DNA of 64,000 nt from Turnera subulata (GCA_028386065.3 JAKUCV010001512.1:231771-295770), one strand, 5' to 3'. Counted from the first letter of the stretch, positions 46,783-59,530 are shown. Notes: a model not told the origin generated them from the sequence alone. Numbers and translations: made by a program.

Positions 46783-48470
46783 TACGATCACAAACTTGAC
46801 CCGTAACCTGCTCCTTGGATTTTTTCGGGCTCTAGTGTAACCCACTTCATAGGAAGGTCATTATGCACCAGTGAATGGGCATCGAACACTTCTCATGGGC
46901 TTAAATAAAAGTTTGGCATACTAGCCCACCAAGCGATACCATAGTTTCAGGGCCCTAAACAGCCCAATTTTTTACATGAGGAAGAGTGAGAAATAAGCTG
47001 ATTTTTTGAGGCGGCATAGCATTGAGATTTGAGAGGGACGTACTCCAGAGTCCAGTAAACAAGTCGGAAAAAAATGGCTTAAAGCCTTTTCATCATTAAT
47101 ATACATCCGCCTTCCCGGTCTTCAACCAAAAAAAACGGCTTAAAGCATGTAAAGATTGATGGTAGTTAGTGGCCAGTAGATAAGACAAGAGAAAACAACA
47201 TACATCTGCAATTTGGGTTTTCTCTGACAAACGGGATGTCTGCAAGGCTGTGGAAGCAATATAGCATTATACGGTAGAAGCCAAAAGCAAAGGGAACTGA
47301 ACCAGGAGGCTAACATTGGAAAGGTAGCCCATCAAGCAATTTTGAAGCTAGCAAAGGAGAAGAAAAAGCTTTCACTTCATGGGATCTTAATAAGATTTTG
47401 ACCAAAAGCAGATAATCATCAGCTGGTGAATCCCATGAAATAAAAACAGATAACTTTTACACGAGTTCCCCCTCAAAGAAGAAACCTGCAGATGATAGTC
47501 TTGAGCTTATGTCTTAATAGCTTGAAATATTATGAGACTAATCAAGTCCAGGGTCCAGCAAAGAACTGTGCAATAGATCAATAAAAGATCTCTCCGGTTC
47601 AAAAAAGTACAGAAGAATATCAGCGGAGGTACATATACCGCTCCACTTTCCAGGGTTTTGTATTTGTTGGCAAGTGAAGTTGACGAGTGACAATGTAAGG
47701 AAGTACCATCCTAACAGCAGAAGAATTTTCTAGACCCTTATTAAAATCTACCTTAAAATCCCATCAATAGACTGGCTAGTCGCTATTTTTTGTTATACAA
47801 ATTATAGTATGTCGAATATGGAGAAGATTAAACTACTTCAGAATGCAAAGGTCAAAGACATTATGCAATAGAATATACCGGGAAGACAGTCCAGAGACCT
47901 GAACAGAAAGAAAAGCACTAGTATAGTTACCATTGTACAACTCTTTCAAGGCCTCCACGACCAAAAGAAAACTCACCCAAGAGATATTCCTGGTACATCA
48001 ATAACCACCTCCGGGTATATAAAAAGTAGCTTTGCGATCAGTCATACCCAAGATGGAACTGAGACGGCTCGTAGCGAAAGTGAGAACATTCATGTGACAA
48101 ATGCCAGGGAAGAACCACAGTGTGGTCTATCTATGTATCTCCAGAGGTGAATTACTATCAAAGATGAAGGATTCCAAGTGAATCAATAACCAGTTGCTGA
48201 AAACTCAGACAATCTATTTGGTCAAGGGAGAGAAATCTTCAACAAAAACATAAGAGTTGCTTTTGCTTTGATGGTCTATCTAGAGCATTTCAATAGAAAA
48301 AAAAAGTTGTTGTAGTTAGTGTGATCTGAAAAGGTCATTAAATAAGTTACTTTCAACATCGAAGCAAGATCAATGCCGTCAAACTTTCGCAAGAGAAAGC
48401 TGAGAAATGAAAGGCATAAGTCGCACCAGAAACTATCCTTGCAGTGAGAGTTTCAACTATTCGGTTAATT
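46783..48470. repeat. Segmental repeat module, copy 4
   Basis: It carries all landmarks of the other copies (ACCAAGCGATACCATAG at 46929, TAGCCCATCAAGCAATTT at 47325, CTCACCCAAGAGATATTCC near 47971) and the right-hand extension shared with copy 2. It lies directly downstream of the minus-strand RALF gene, so the ancestral module may include RALF 3' sequence. Confidence 0.8.
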
Positions 48471-48633
48471 AATCTTAAACGAACCAGATCTCTCCGAAAG
48501 TTAGCATAATATCCATTTCCACAGCAGATCATAGACTTAAATGTACAAATAAACCAAGAAAGACATAAAGGGACGGAGAATCCAGAAGCAGAACAACAAC
48601 ACATTACCATCTTAGCTTATCCAATCTAGACTC

Positions 48634-49020
48634 TCAAGTCTTAATGTCTTTGATGTCTCTTGCACACCGTGTGATGACCTCACAACCTCTGGTGTAAGGA
48701 TGAGCCGCCCTAGCAGTACAACTATAGTATGAAGCTCCTGGTTTGTCGCAGGGAACCATGTCCCTCTTCAATGTCTCATAGCTAATGAACTTCCTTTCCA
48801 TCAGCAGAACTCTCCTGCTGATCTCCGACTCCATCTCTGGCTCCTCAAAGCATTCTCCAATCTTCTGGTTGCAACCCCTGCTCAGAAAGGCATCAATCCC
48901 CCCGTTTTCCAGCGAATTGAGGCCTAAAACAGCATTCCCATTTCCGATTGTGGAAAGGGTATGAGGAAAAAGGAGTGTCAAGCAGAGTGTGATAAGGGGA
49001 AGGAGAATAAGCCTAGGCAT
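48634..49020 (-). CDS. RALF-type signalling peptide precursor
   Basis: The precursor has 128 residues from ATG at 49020 (MPRLILLPLITL, a clear signal peptide); the frame remains open upstream with a Lys/Asn-rich segment that does not fit the family. A propeptide carries a dibasic subtilase-type site (ISRRVLL). The mature part has the receptor-binding ISYETL motif, four cysteines (DMVPCDKPGASYYSC and GCEVITRC) and the YTRGC signature, as in RALF33/RALF1-type peptides. Such peptides alkalinise the apoplast and bind FERONIA-family receptor kinases. No intron. Four copies of a segmental module include its 3' flank, but this is the only RALF coding copy in the array. Confidence 0.95.
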   Translation of the reverse strand: MPRLILLPLITLCLTLLFPHTLSTIGNGNAVLGLNSLENGGIDAFLSRGCNQKIGECFEEPEMESEISRRVLLMERKFISYETLKRDMVPCDKPGASYYSCTARAAHPYTRGCEVITRCARDIKDIKT

Positions 49021-50396
49021 GTTCTTGAAGTTTGGTTTGGAGTTATTAATTCTCTGTTTCTGCTTTGAGTTCCCGTGACCTATGTGAAAGTGAGATTTTC
49101 TGTTTTTGTTGCTGTGATGGTTAAGACTTTTTTGGTGGTTGGACACAGGACAATACGTGCAAATAGAAAAACTCGTCTCCTACTAGTGGCGATGAAACTT
49201 TGTTTACCACTGAACAAGTAGTAACTAGTAAGCATGATGGGGTTTGAACACAGTAAGAAGATCATGAGGAGTGAACTGTACAGGACATTGTGGCATAGCT
49301 GTTACGCATTTGTAGTCCTATTGCCAATGTTGTTCTTTTGGGTGGGATGTAAGGAAATTAGAATAATATGTTGTATTATTAGGCTATTGTAAGTTCACAT
49401 TACAAAAGAGAAGAAAAAGGTAAAAGAAAAGGCACGTGGATGATGATTACACAAAGCAAGAATTAAATTTTGTCACCAACTCGGTTTTAGATATTATTAA
49501 ATGTAATAAAAATGGCAAACAACACTTGCAAATCGTATTGGTAAAGATAGTTAATTCAGGACCAAAAAATTACAATATAGGTGATTGAATAAGATGAGAA
49601 GAAATCAATGAGACAGGCATCAAGTCTTGGCTTTGGCTGCAGTTATTGAGCTTGAGCTATAAAAGTGGGTATTTGTTGTTCAATGACAGGACCATGTCCA
49701 ACTATCAAAAGAACACCACTATTATGGAAACTTCATTGCAAAGCATTTCTGCTTCAACCCCCAACCAGCTTTAAAGTTGAGTGGGTCACCGGCTGCATTT
49801 TGCTCTGTCGCCATGAATCAGCTTTGGTTTGGGCTGCATTCTAAAGTGTGGACGCGGAACAAATATACCCACTGGGTCTGGCCTGGCCACATTTTTACAT
49901 GTGCTGTTGCGGAACAGTAGAAATTGGAAATTTATCTAGGTGTCGTCCAGGGGTTGATACCAGCACAAAATTGAAAATTCTATAATATATCTAAAAATAA
50001 AGCATACCAACAGAAGAAACAAGTAAATTGATATTTTATCAAAGAATAGAACTGGGAGTTGCATTTAGTCTTGAAAAAAGATTACTATTGTCTCGTATAT
50101 ATACTTGAACAAGAACAAGTACTAGCTGTTTTTTTTTTTTGCCGTAGTACTAGCTGTTTTTCAACAATGTCTTATTCCAACCAAAAATATGGTTTTTGTG
50201 TCAAGTTACATGTGTTATCAACAGTAAACTCCAAATATGTAACAGACTCAATACTTTAGGCAATTTCTTGTTTACAAATATAAGAAACAAACGCTACGCA
50301 ATAAGCCATTGAGGCGGTAACACGAGTTACCTCATCTACCACCAAACCTTGCGAGCCAATCTGCCACAAGATCACAATTAACAAAATTCTAATGAC
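49021..50396. other. RALF upstream and HSF 3' region
   Basis: RALF promoter on the left and HSF 3' sequence on the right. No gene or repeat was recognised between. Confidence 0.5.
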
Positions 50397-52022
50397 TTAT
50401 AAAGAGAGCTGCTCCATGCTTTTATTATTTCTTTGCACTCCGTAACTTGATTGTCTCTCTTCCTGCTCATCATATGGATGTGCCCGGTAATTGGAACACG
50501 CCTCCTCATTATCTGAAGAACCTGGCCTTTCAGTTAGGAATTGTTCCCAGAAGACGTCATTTACTCGAGCTGGAGCAGCCGCTGGCCCTTGTTTGTTGTT
50601 TGGAGTCTCATTTGCCACATTTTTCTTCTCTGGAATAACATTCGTGTCAGAATATGTACCATTTCCATTAAAGTTAGACTCGAGAGATTTGCCAGCTTCC
50701 AGTGCTACTTGAGGGGTCCTAGCTGGGTAAGAACTTTTGTTCACTTGCAATGGTGAAGATGCTAGAGTAAGATTCAAGTGGCAGGAAACATGACCATCAA
50801 CCTCCTCATTCGAACTCAATTCCTGATTCAAACAATGGAGTCCTGGGCTCTCATTTGGTGACACATTTCTTGGAAATACTGAATCCACCTTGCACGTGTA
50901 AGATGTCCCGGTATCCGAAAGTTCCAACGTTTCCGGAGCAAATGGCAGCACTAACGTTCTTGTCTGTGCACTTCTCAGATCCCCTTCAGATATTCTCATC
51001 TGCGGACTTCCATCTTCATTTGAGCTCTGAGTGCTATGCGAAACCAAATTGATATCCGAAACAGCTGGTGATAACTCCAGTCTCAACTTATTGCAAAAGT
51101 CTTGATGGATAACATTCCCACCCTCAGCTCTAGAACTAACATGATTATCCAAACTATTCTCTGTAATTGTCTTTGCTTGATCAGCTTGAGGCAACCTCCT
51201 TTTCTTGTTATAGGCAGAGAAATCCAGGGCTTCCATCTTCCGAGCTAAAAGCTCAACAAAGCTGGGGTTTTGAATGGCCTTCTCTATATATGCCAACAAG
51301 GTGTCCTGCCTCTGCTCCAAACTATCCACCCGCCGGGAAAACTCTTCCAGCTGGGCTTTCTCAGTTGTCCGCTGCTGTTCGAATCCGGCAACAGTTGCCT
51401 CCAGTTTGGCCTTATCACGCGAAAGCCTTTCAATCTGTTCATCAAATGCTGCTCTCTCTGGATCCGCCAAAGAACCTTGCGGGTTACTGTGGCTGTGAAT
51501 TGGTTTTCTACGGTGAATATTCTTAAGCAAATGCTTTTGATCTTTCACAAAATCTTCATTGGCAAACTCCCATTTCTCCGGATCGATTTTCCTAAACCCC
51601 TGTAACCAAATCCCACAACGCCACTAACTTAATTCCTACTCAGCCACCCAAAAACCAAAAATAGTAAAGACACACCAAGCAAAAACTCAATAGACCCAAT
51701 AGAAAGAAACCTCGTTAGACTCCAACCCACCAATAATTAGATCAAAACAAAGCAAAAAGATTGCATCTTTAAGAGAAACACTTACATAGGTGTTTAACTG
51801 TCTAATGAAGCTAGAGAAGTTATTGTGCTTGAAATAAGTGGGAAGAAGAAGGCGCGCGAATTCTGGCGGGTTCCACACCACAAAGCTGTTCTTGGAGGAG
51901 CTCCACGACACGATCTCGTCGGTCGACGAGTCGTCCACCATGTCGTAGGTCTTCAGCAAGAACGGCGCCGGCCCTCCTCCTCCGCCGCCGGCCCCGGCGG
52001 CCGTTGATGGGCCTGCGTCCAT
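50397..52022 (-). CDS. Class A5-type heat shock transcription factor
   Basis: Two exons, 52022-51786 and 51599-50397 (donor TAT/GTAAGT, acceptor TTACAG), give 479 residues. The intron sits at the position conserved in all plant HSFs, inside the DNA-binding domain ([11 protein letters not shown]...[11 protein letters not shown], then [14 protein letters not shown]). After it come an HR-A/B oligomerisation coiled coil (about residues 125-190, [19 protein letters not shown]...[16 protein letters not shown]), a nuclear localisation cluster (NKKRRLP), and near the end an aromatic-acidic AHA-type motif ([15 protein letters not shown]) followed by the SSDNEEA segment typical of A5. A5 members are known to bind and restrain HSFA4 factors. 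A start at 52073 is open but less likely; the Gly-rich start at 52022 fits the family. Confidence 0.95.
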
Positions 52023-53699
52023 TTGACTAGTTGACTTTGGGTTTTGAAGGTGGGAATTTTGTGTTTGGATCAATTTTAGGACCCTAAGAGGTGGTTAGCT
52101 CAGCTGTCGAGGGAAGAGATGACGATGGCTGGTTGCATCGGAGCCGTACAGTAGCAGTCTTTTCTAGAATCGTAAATAATTGGTAATTGCCAAAGTCAGA
52201 TTAGTTTTTGTGGATTATTTCAGTCTCTTTTTTTGACTTTTTTCCCCCATTTTCATTTATTCTTCAACGCTGACACACTGACCCGACCCGGCGGCACCCA
52301 GAGACGACTGGCGCGTTTGGCCGAGGTAATAAAAGGTAAAAGTAAATTTTTTTCCTTTTAAGAGTGAATAAGAGACTGTGGTGAAAAGGTGAACAGTTTT
52401 TTTAAAAAAAGTAGCACTTGGAGTTGGCCTGCATTGCATTTGCGATTGGGCCTAACCTAAAAGAAGTATTCTAAAAAAACTTTTAAAAAATGGTTGCATG
52501 GCTGCGGGATGTAAAATAGGAGAGACTCACCCACCATAATCAGACCTGGATTGAATCCCGATTGATGGGGACGAAGTTCCGTATATTGGATGAGAAAATA
52601 GGAGAGTAGTGGTTGGAATTTGGGATTGAGGGCTGTATTCTTTTTTGGTAAAACCAGGAAAATAAGTTGCAAGGGAGTTTGATTTAGTTATAAATGTGCA
52701 TGAACTTGAAGCATGACGCGCATCACTGTCTAAAACACAGTCTTTTGTCGAATTGTCTAGAAACAGTTTCAGCTAGTATTTTTTTGGTACCATACATATA
52801 TTAATTAAGGGAGATGGTACGATTTTTAAGCTCCTACAATGAAATGAATTTTTTTGAAGAAAGGGCAAAATAGTAGTGGATAGAAAGGTCGTTCTCCACA
52901 TGCTTGTACACTCTTACAAGGTAAGAAAAAGTTCTCAGTATCTGTCAAAAAAGAAATGTTTCCAGAAATACATGGATAGATGGATGGGGAAGAATTCATA
53001 AATGTTTCCCATCCGGAAATGGAGTCTCCAGGGTGGAACTACCAGCAGCACCGACAGTCTTGTATATTTTTAATTCTTTTTTCAACCGAGTTAAATGAAT
53101 CAAATTTGTTTTTCTTAACCTAACATTAAATGTCACACCGAACGAAATAGCAGGGCCCATGGGTTGTTGCTTGTCAGCCTTGGATAAAGAGATATTGACA
53201 TCTGTCGCAGAATCATGTAATAGAAATGGAATGCTTTGCTTTATACAGCTCCTGAAGCCCATTTGTTTTTGGTCAACCTGGAAGCCCAATTCCTCCTCCA
53301 CATTTCTTGCTTCTTCTCGGCAGTCACAAAACTGACTAGAAAAATGGTACACAGTTTTCTCCCTTGTCTACTGCTGAAAGATGATGTTAGTTCGAAAATC
53401 TTACTTACTGCTTGCTTTGGAGACATTACTATATGGAAAAGAAATAAGCATTCACTTTCTTTTGTCTTTAATCCAACAAAGTAACGGACGTTTGCTCCCC
53501 CAGTCAATCAAAGTTTGGCACAAAATCCAAACAGCACATTAACCCAGTTTAGTTCTCTTTATCATTGCCTGAAGTTAAGGTTCTTGCCTTCTCCTTACAC
53601 TTCTTGTCTGGCACAAATCTTGCAACCTGGTTCAAAAAACAAACAGAGAGACTCTTACAATTCCTTCTGATTCCATTTTTTCTGCCACTGGTTGATGCA
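52023..53699. other. Divergent promoter region of HSF and GT47 genes
   Basis: There is no confident gene. Two overlapping minus-strand ORFs (53507-53241 and 53352-52996) contain SFGVTFNVRLRKTN but match no family I know, and lack a common frame. The rest is AT-rich with no repeat recognised. Confidence 0.45.
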
Positions 53700-55316
53700 A
53701 TGTGGAGTGTCTATCTAGACAAGATGGCTTCTCCACACATCAGAAAGTGCTTCAACAATCAACTCTGGTCGGTCATTCTCATCTCCTTTGTTTTATGTGC
53801 TGTTTTGATTCGCTTTGATTTTTCAGCTTTAAATGGGAACCAAGATGGGGCCATTGATTTGGTTAGTAGTTATGAGAATCCAATCACTACCCAGAAATCA
53901 GAATCCCTTCAACCCTCCTCTGGTGATCTTAATGACTCCCCCCCAGTTATAGAACAGAAAATGAATTCCACCACCAGAGAGTCTAGCCAAGAGCAGAGCG
54001 TGAAAGAGAACTCGGTGCCCGATCCTTGTTTGGGCAAATACATTTACATTCATGCTCTTCCTAGCCGGTTCAACCAAGATTTGCTGGATAATTGTGAGTC
54101 CATAACCGTAGGGACTGAGCGTAACATGTGCCCCTACCTGGTTAATGAAGGCCTTGGTCGTGAAGTAATGGAAAATTCTGAAGGGGTTTTGTTGAATAGC
54201 AGCTGGTATTCAACGAATCAGTTCTTGTTGGAAGTCATTTTCCACAACAAGATGAAGAAGTACAAGTGCTTAACCAATGATTCCTCACTGGCGTCAGCTG
54301 TTTATGTGCCCTTTTATGCAGGTCTTGACATTGGCAGATATCTTTGGGGATTTAATACATCTGTGAGAGATCAGTCTGCTTTTGACGTCCTCAAGTGGCT
54401 TGTCCTAAAACCATCATGGCAAAAAATGTGGGGCAGAGACCATTTCTTGGTTGCGGGCAGGATTGCTTGGGATTTCAGGAGGAAGACTGACAACGAAACT
54501 GACTGGGGAAGTAAGCTTAGATTCTTGCCAGAATCCAACAACATGTCGATGCTGGCAATTGAGGCTAGTTCGTGGAACAATGACTACGCCATACCATACC
54601 CAACTTGTTTCCATCCTTCAAAAGATAGTGAGGTGTTTCAATGGCAGGACAAAATGAGGAAGCAGAAGAGGGAATTCTTGTTCACATTTGCTGGTGCTCC
54701 AAGGCCTGATCTTCAAGACTCAGTTCGAGGCAAGATCATTCAGGAATGCCTGGCTTCAAAGAACCTATGCAAGTTGCTAGAATGCACTTATGGTGTTAAT
54801 GGTGCTATTACCTGCGACAATCCTGTTAATGTCATGAGAGTGTTTCAGAATTCGGTCTTTTGCTTACAGCCAACTGGGGATTCATACACTAGGCGATCCA
54901 TGTTCGATGCAATTTTGGCAGGGTGCATTCCGGTTTTCTTTCATCCAGGCACCGCTTATGCACAATATAAGTGGCACTTGCCAAAGAATTATAGCAAGTA
55001 CTCTGTGTTTATACCGGTAAAAGATGTTAAAGATTGGAAAGCGGGAATCAACGAGACATTGCTTCGGATCCCGGAACATAGAGTATTGGCTATGAGAGAA
55101 GAGGTTTTAAAGCTCATCCCAAGCGTAATATATGCAGATCCCAGGTCAAGATTGGAGACCCTGGAAGACGCATTTGATTTAGCAGTGAAGGGAATCCTGG
55201 AGAGAATAGACAATGTTAGGACAACAATGCTGGAGGGGAAGGATCCCAGTATTGGTTTTGCAGAAGGGGATGATTTCAAATATACATTTTCTGGGTACGT
55301 AGGAGAAACTAATTAG
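53700..55316 (+). CDS. GT47 exostosin-family protein, probable xyloglucan galactosyltransferase
   Basis: The single-exon type II membrane protein has 538 codons from ATG 53700 (an earlier in-frame ATG at 53565 would add 45 residues). A short cytosolic tail is followed by a transmembrane anchor (LWSVILISFVLCAVLI, ~residues 24-40) and a Ser/Glu-rich stem. The catalytic exostosin domain includes KYIYIHALPSRFNQDLL, NMCPYLVNEGLG, STNQFLLEVIFHNKM, AVYVPFYAGLDIGRYLWG, GRDHFLVAGRIAWDFRR, DSYTRRSMFDAILAGCIPVFF and QYKWHLPKNYSKYSVFIP. These are features of the MUR3/XLT2 group that adds galactose to xyloglucan in the Golgi. Which xylosyl position is used cannot be decided here. Confidence 0.93.
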   Translation: MWSVYLDKMASPHIRKCFNNQLWSVILISFVLCAVLIRFDFSALNGNQDGAIDLVSSYENPITTQKSESLQPSSGDLNDSPPVIEQKMNSTTRESSQEQSVKENSVPDPCLGKYIYIHALPSRFNQDLLDNCESITVGTERNMCPYLVNEGLGREVMENSEGVLLNSSWYSTNQFLLEVIFHNKMKKYKCLTNDSSLASAVYVPFYAGLDIGRYLWGFNTSVRDQSAFDVLKWLVLKPSWQKMWGRDHFLVAGRIAWDFRRKTDNETDWGSKLRFLPESNNMSMLAIEASSWNNDYAIPYPTCFHPSKDSEVFQWQDKMRKQKREFLFTFAGAPRPDLQDSVRGKIIQECLASKNLCKLLECTYGVNGAITCDNPVNVMRVFQNSVFCLQPTGDSYTRRSMFDAILAGCIPVFFHPGTAYAQYKWHLPKNYSKYSVFIPVKDVKDWKAGINETLLRIPEHRVLAMREEVLKLIPSVIYADPRSRLETLEDAFDLAVKGILERIDNVRTTMLEGKDPSIGFAEGDDFKYTFSGYVGETN

Positions 55317-56411
55317 ATCATAATTTCCATACATTATATCAGAGAATCTATCAGTCAAATAGTTTGTCGGGAATAGTGGTCAAAAGTCAGAATATAGAGT
55401 TACTTGAGAAAACTTAGCAATCAGATATTGATGATACTTGTAATTTCATGCTATGGTGTGCTTTTTATTCATTATTCTGCTAGTATTGGTACTCATTGGC
55501 ACCTCTTTTAACAATCTTTTTCCTTCTTTTCCATCACACAATCACTAGAATTATTGCACTTGAACAATACCAATCCTTCCTCCGTGAAAATGGACACATG
55601 AAAGGCTTTGCCGACAAAAGATTAGGGACCCATCAGATTAAATATCACGTGACTTCCGCAGCGAATTAGGCGGTGACTTGACACATAGAAGGGAAGTTAT
55701 GCATAAATAAAGCCACTCCTACTAAGATGTGCTGCTTCCACCAGTAGTCCATGTTTCCTGCCTAAATTGTTGTACTGGGGCATATCCGGCGAGGACGGGC
55801 CCAACCAATAAATGCCACGTTATGGCCACTGACCCAAAATAATGCACTCCGGTCATTTATGAAATATTTTGTCGTCAAAGTTGAAAGTGTTCCATTCCAT
55901 CCACAATATACGGTGGGTGGATCAAGTTTTATCCCTTTGCTCTTCTCTTTTTACCTTTCCACGATTGAAGGCGATTGTCGCCTCTACATGGTGGTTGCTT
56001 CTTGAGCCTGAGCCATGCCTTTTGTATATTATCCAAACCTGAAGATCTTGAAACTCAAAAGAGATGTCATTACCGGAACCTAACTTCTTAGTTCAACTCT
56101 AGTACTACTAGTCTACTAGTACTTCCCCTATGGAACGGACCGCAGCGCATCCTGGACTTTTCCCATCATGGGCTTAAGTACCCATTGGAGAAACAAATAT
56201 GGGCTTAATTCAAAACCCAGAGCCTCAAAACAAATTTAAAAGTGGGCTGCTTGCTTTTGCTCGTCCCAAACCCCGCCAGGCTATAGGCCCAGTTGACTAA
56301 AACCCCTGCTCCCTTTTCACTGAAAACCCCTGCAAAAACGAAGCTGCCACTGCAAAAAAACAGCAACTAGAAAGTGAGGGGGAGCTGACAACGGAGACAC
56401 GCACCAAAACA
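55317..56411. other. Intergenic between GT47 and METTL18-like genes
   Basis: Contains the GT47 3' flank and the upstream region of the next gene. No additional ORF, repeat or RNA gene is recognised. Confidence 0.5.
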
Positions 56412-58816
56412 ATGGCCGGGAACAGTAACCCAAACCCAGTCTTTCAATTGTTCTCCGGTTCAACCGCAACTGGGTTTTTCGATTCTTCGCCGGAGCCCCC
56501 TCTCCCTCCTCCGCCTCCTCCCCTCGAAGTTCTCTCCTCTGAGGTATCATCATTCACCATTTCCAAAATGTCCATAACCAATATGGGCCACAAGCTATGA
56601 ACTGAACTGAAACTTGTTTGATTGTTGTGTTATTAATCGGGAAATTCAGGTTTCTTCCGATGTGAAATGCACTTTGGAGCAAGTGGAAGTGGATGACCTC
56701 ACTTTGCTTAAGGTATTCTGCTTTTTAGTTCTATCTTTGATGGGATTATAGTTTTGCTTGGAGTGAAAGATTTTCAAATTGGTTTGTTGGGTTTGTATAT
56801 TTTAGGGTCGGGTTAGTACCAAGGAAGTTTTCGGGTTGCCCAATTCGGATTTGGTGCCTGGCGTATATGAAGGTATGTGCTCTTTTTATGTTGTTTTTTC
56901 CGTTAAAACTTTAGTTTTTTTGACCAAGTTTGAATATTTCTCTTGACTGAATTTGTTTTAAATTTTTTGAGGTTTTAGGGGGACTGAAGCTATGGGAAGG
57001 GTCAATGGACCTTATTAGGGCTCTTCGCAAAGAGGTGCAGGATGGGCATTTATCGTTTGCTGGAAAGCGAGTTCTAGAGGTGGGCATCTAGTTTCAGGTG
57101 ATTCTATTACACTCCACGTCCGGGTTCTTTTAACATGTTAATGCGTTTTGCTTGGGAATAGTTGATGGTTGTTGGCTATTTACTTACTCCTGGCATGATT
57201 AAATAACTGAAGATAATAACTTGAGTTGTTGGAACCTACCAACTTGGGAATTTAACTTTGCAATGAGTTGCAGCCATATTACCAAGGTTTATGGATTGAA
57301 AAGCTCTGTAGTTAGTGAATCAATGCGTTAAATCCTTCCGTGGGTAGTATCTAGTGATGCCGGTACATCACATTCATATCATTAGAATAGAATTGCAACT
57401 TCTTCAGTGTATAAGGTTGTTATAATTTGACATTTAGTCATTGCAGTTATCTTTAACAGTTGCCCATGTGTACTATGCATATGAGTCCTTATATGATTAG
57501 GCTGCCCAAGTTTTTACATTGATGAAACTTTGGTCACTGAATATTGTGTTCTACTAGAGCTGATGCTTTCTTCTGCACATTTAATTTTCTGAACTTTTCC
57601 TTTAAGGAGGGGGTGGGGGTATTCTGAGGTAGGTGGTTTTGTCTTTGTAGCTCTCGCTATTTTTTGTTCCATTCTGAGTTCCATTCTGAGATTATGTATC
57701 TCTTTTCAGCTTGGCTGTGGTCATGGACTTCCTGGGATCTTTGCATGCCTTGAGGTATGATCCTTCATCTTTGACTTCATCTGATAGTGTCGAAAGCTGA
57801 GTCTTGGCAAAACTACAGCTTTATTGAACTTCTTTCTTTCTGTGCTGCGCCAGGGTTCAGCAGTTGTTCATTTCCAGGACTTCAATGCGGAAGTCGTGCG
57901 ATGTCTCACCATTCCCAATACAAATGTAAATCTTTCAGATAAATTTCAATCTACAGCAGGAAGTGAAGCGAATTCTTGTGCTGGGGCAGAATTGAGGTTC
58001 TTTGCTGGTGACTGGAGTCAAGTTCACGAAATTCTTCCTCATGTACCAAATCCTGAAAAGGATGTGACCAGCAGTTCTGGAGGAAACCCAGTTTCTGGTT
58101 ATGATATCATTTTAATGGCTGAGACGATTTACTCTATTCCTGCACAACAAAGTCTCTATGGACTTATAAAGAAGGTTGTCTATGACCTTGGTGGTTGTAT
58201 TTGCTTTCTTTACTGAAAACCTGTAGTTTTGACTTCTGGAAAAAATATTCTTTGCAGTGTGTGAGCAATTCTGGTGGGGTTGTATACATGGCTGCCAAAA
58301 GGCATTATTTTGGAGTAGGTGGAGGAACACAGCAATTCTTGTCCATGGTGGAGAAAGATGGTAAGCTAGCACTTTATGCTTGCTTGTCGCTGACAGCAGC
58401 AGATGTTTCTTATTTCCTCCCTTTCTGACCTGGCCGCGGAATAGAGCAGTATGCATATGCATTGCAGGCTAGTTTTGAAGATTAATAATGTGACTGTTTA
58501 TGTTGATACCATACTACTATGTGTGCAAATTATCTCTGTATGCATGATATATAGCCAAAGACTAAATTCGCCACAATGTTTTGTTTTCTCTCATCCATCA
58601 ACATTATCTCATTGATGCCTTATTATAATAAAAGGAAAAAAAAAAGTTGTCTCCATGGTGCTATCTAGGGTTTGAATAAAACATTGGTGGAATTGGTTAG
58701 ATGAGCCTTTTCTTTGCTTTTTTGCCCGTGCAGGCATTATGACTGCAGCCCTGGTAGCCGAGGTTGCTGATGGTTCGTCAAACGTTCGGGAGGTGTGGAA
58801 GCTCTCGATCAAGTAG
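56412..58816 (+). CDS. METTL18/HPM1-type protein histidine methyltransferase
   Basis: Eight exons with GT-AG borders: 56412-56543, 56650-56712, 56806-56872, 56979-57079, 57710-57754, 57854-58174, 58258-58360 and 58734-58816. The joined frame is 304 residues. The N-terminus is Pro-rich. The domain has GGLKLWEGSMDLIRAL, the S-adenosylmethionine motif I VLELGCGHGLPGI across the exon 4/5 junction, the acidic motif II VHFQDFN, and the YDIILMAETIYS motif, followed by AAKRHYFGVGGG near the end. This pattern is that of the histidine methyltransferases acting on ribosomal protein L3 in yeast and animals; the plant substrate is inferred only. Exon 5 is just 45 nt. A TATA box is not evident in the CCAAAC-rich leader. 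Confidence 0.92.
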
Positions 58817-59526
58817 ATGCAGACTTTTGAATTAGTTGGCCTGAATCTTATTGTTGTCGAATGCAGAACGGTCGACATATCTCGATGCCTCCCCTATTGG
58901 GGGTTGAGTTCAACTGATGTAAAACCATAAACTCAATAGTGATAAGAGTGTTTATTAGAAAACGATCTAATGCCAGTAGCTTTATGGCTTTTCTGTTTTA
59001 CTCCCGGTCTCTCTATTCCATCTCCACACTTATCTTTCTCTATGTTGATTTCCCAAAATGTGTGCCAAATTCCGACGCCATCTTAATGTCTGGCTAAGCT
59101 ATTGCCATCACCAGATCATTTCTGTAATATTTCTATCATAAACAGAACCCGATTTACGTTTATTGACAAACTAGCTAACTGTAGCCGTAACATGAATCAA
59201 CCTGATCTTCTCGCTGCAGCTTGTAATGATGTAAAAGGTGTGTTAGGTGGCCCAGTGGTAAAGCCTTTGACCTGTTGCCGTTGAGCCCAATGACTTCCTC
59301 ACACTATGACGCGTAGTAGACGAGGATGTCTGCTGGTGCCTCCGTGGACGGCCTCTCCTATAAAGAGGGTCTAATGTTACTGAGAGACGATGATGACACC
59401 ACTTATGCGGTTATGCCAAAAATAAAAGGTGTGTTATTTTGTGGTCGTTGCAAATTGCAATGGGAGAACCATATGTTACCATACGTGAACTGGAAAATGT
59501 AAAATCAGGATTGGGCATAAAAGATT
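58817..59526. other. Intergenic with a SINE family 2 copy
   Basis: A copy of SINE family 2 lies at 59234-59430 (plus), with head GTGGCCCAGTGGTAAAGCC and body CACACTATGACGCGTAGTAG...GATGATGACACCACTTATGC. Its B box is missing, apparently by an internal deletion. No gene is seen. Confidence 0.55.
59234..59430 (+). mobile_element. SINE family 2, internally deleted copy
   Basis: It aligns with the reverse of 45991-46310. The segment that should contain GGTTCGAGTCC and the following ~60 bases is absent, so internal pol III transcription is unlikely. Confidence 0.6.
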
Positions 59527-59530
59527 AAAA
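59527..59530 (-). terminator. Pol III terminator of tRNA-Pro
   Basis: TTTT on the minus strand follows the tRNA 3' end directly. Confidence 0.7.

Noticed and set aside
52996..53507. Two overlapping minus-strand ORFs between the HSF and GT47 genes
   Set aside because: Frames differ, no splice signals join them convincingly and no family is recognised. Left as part of the intergenic region.
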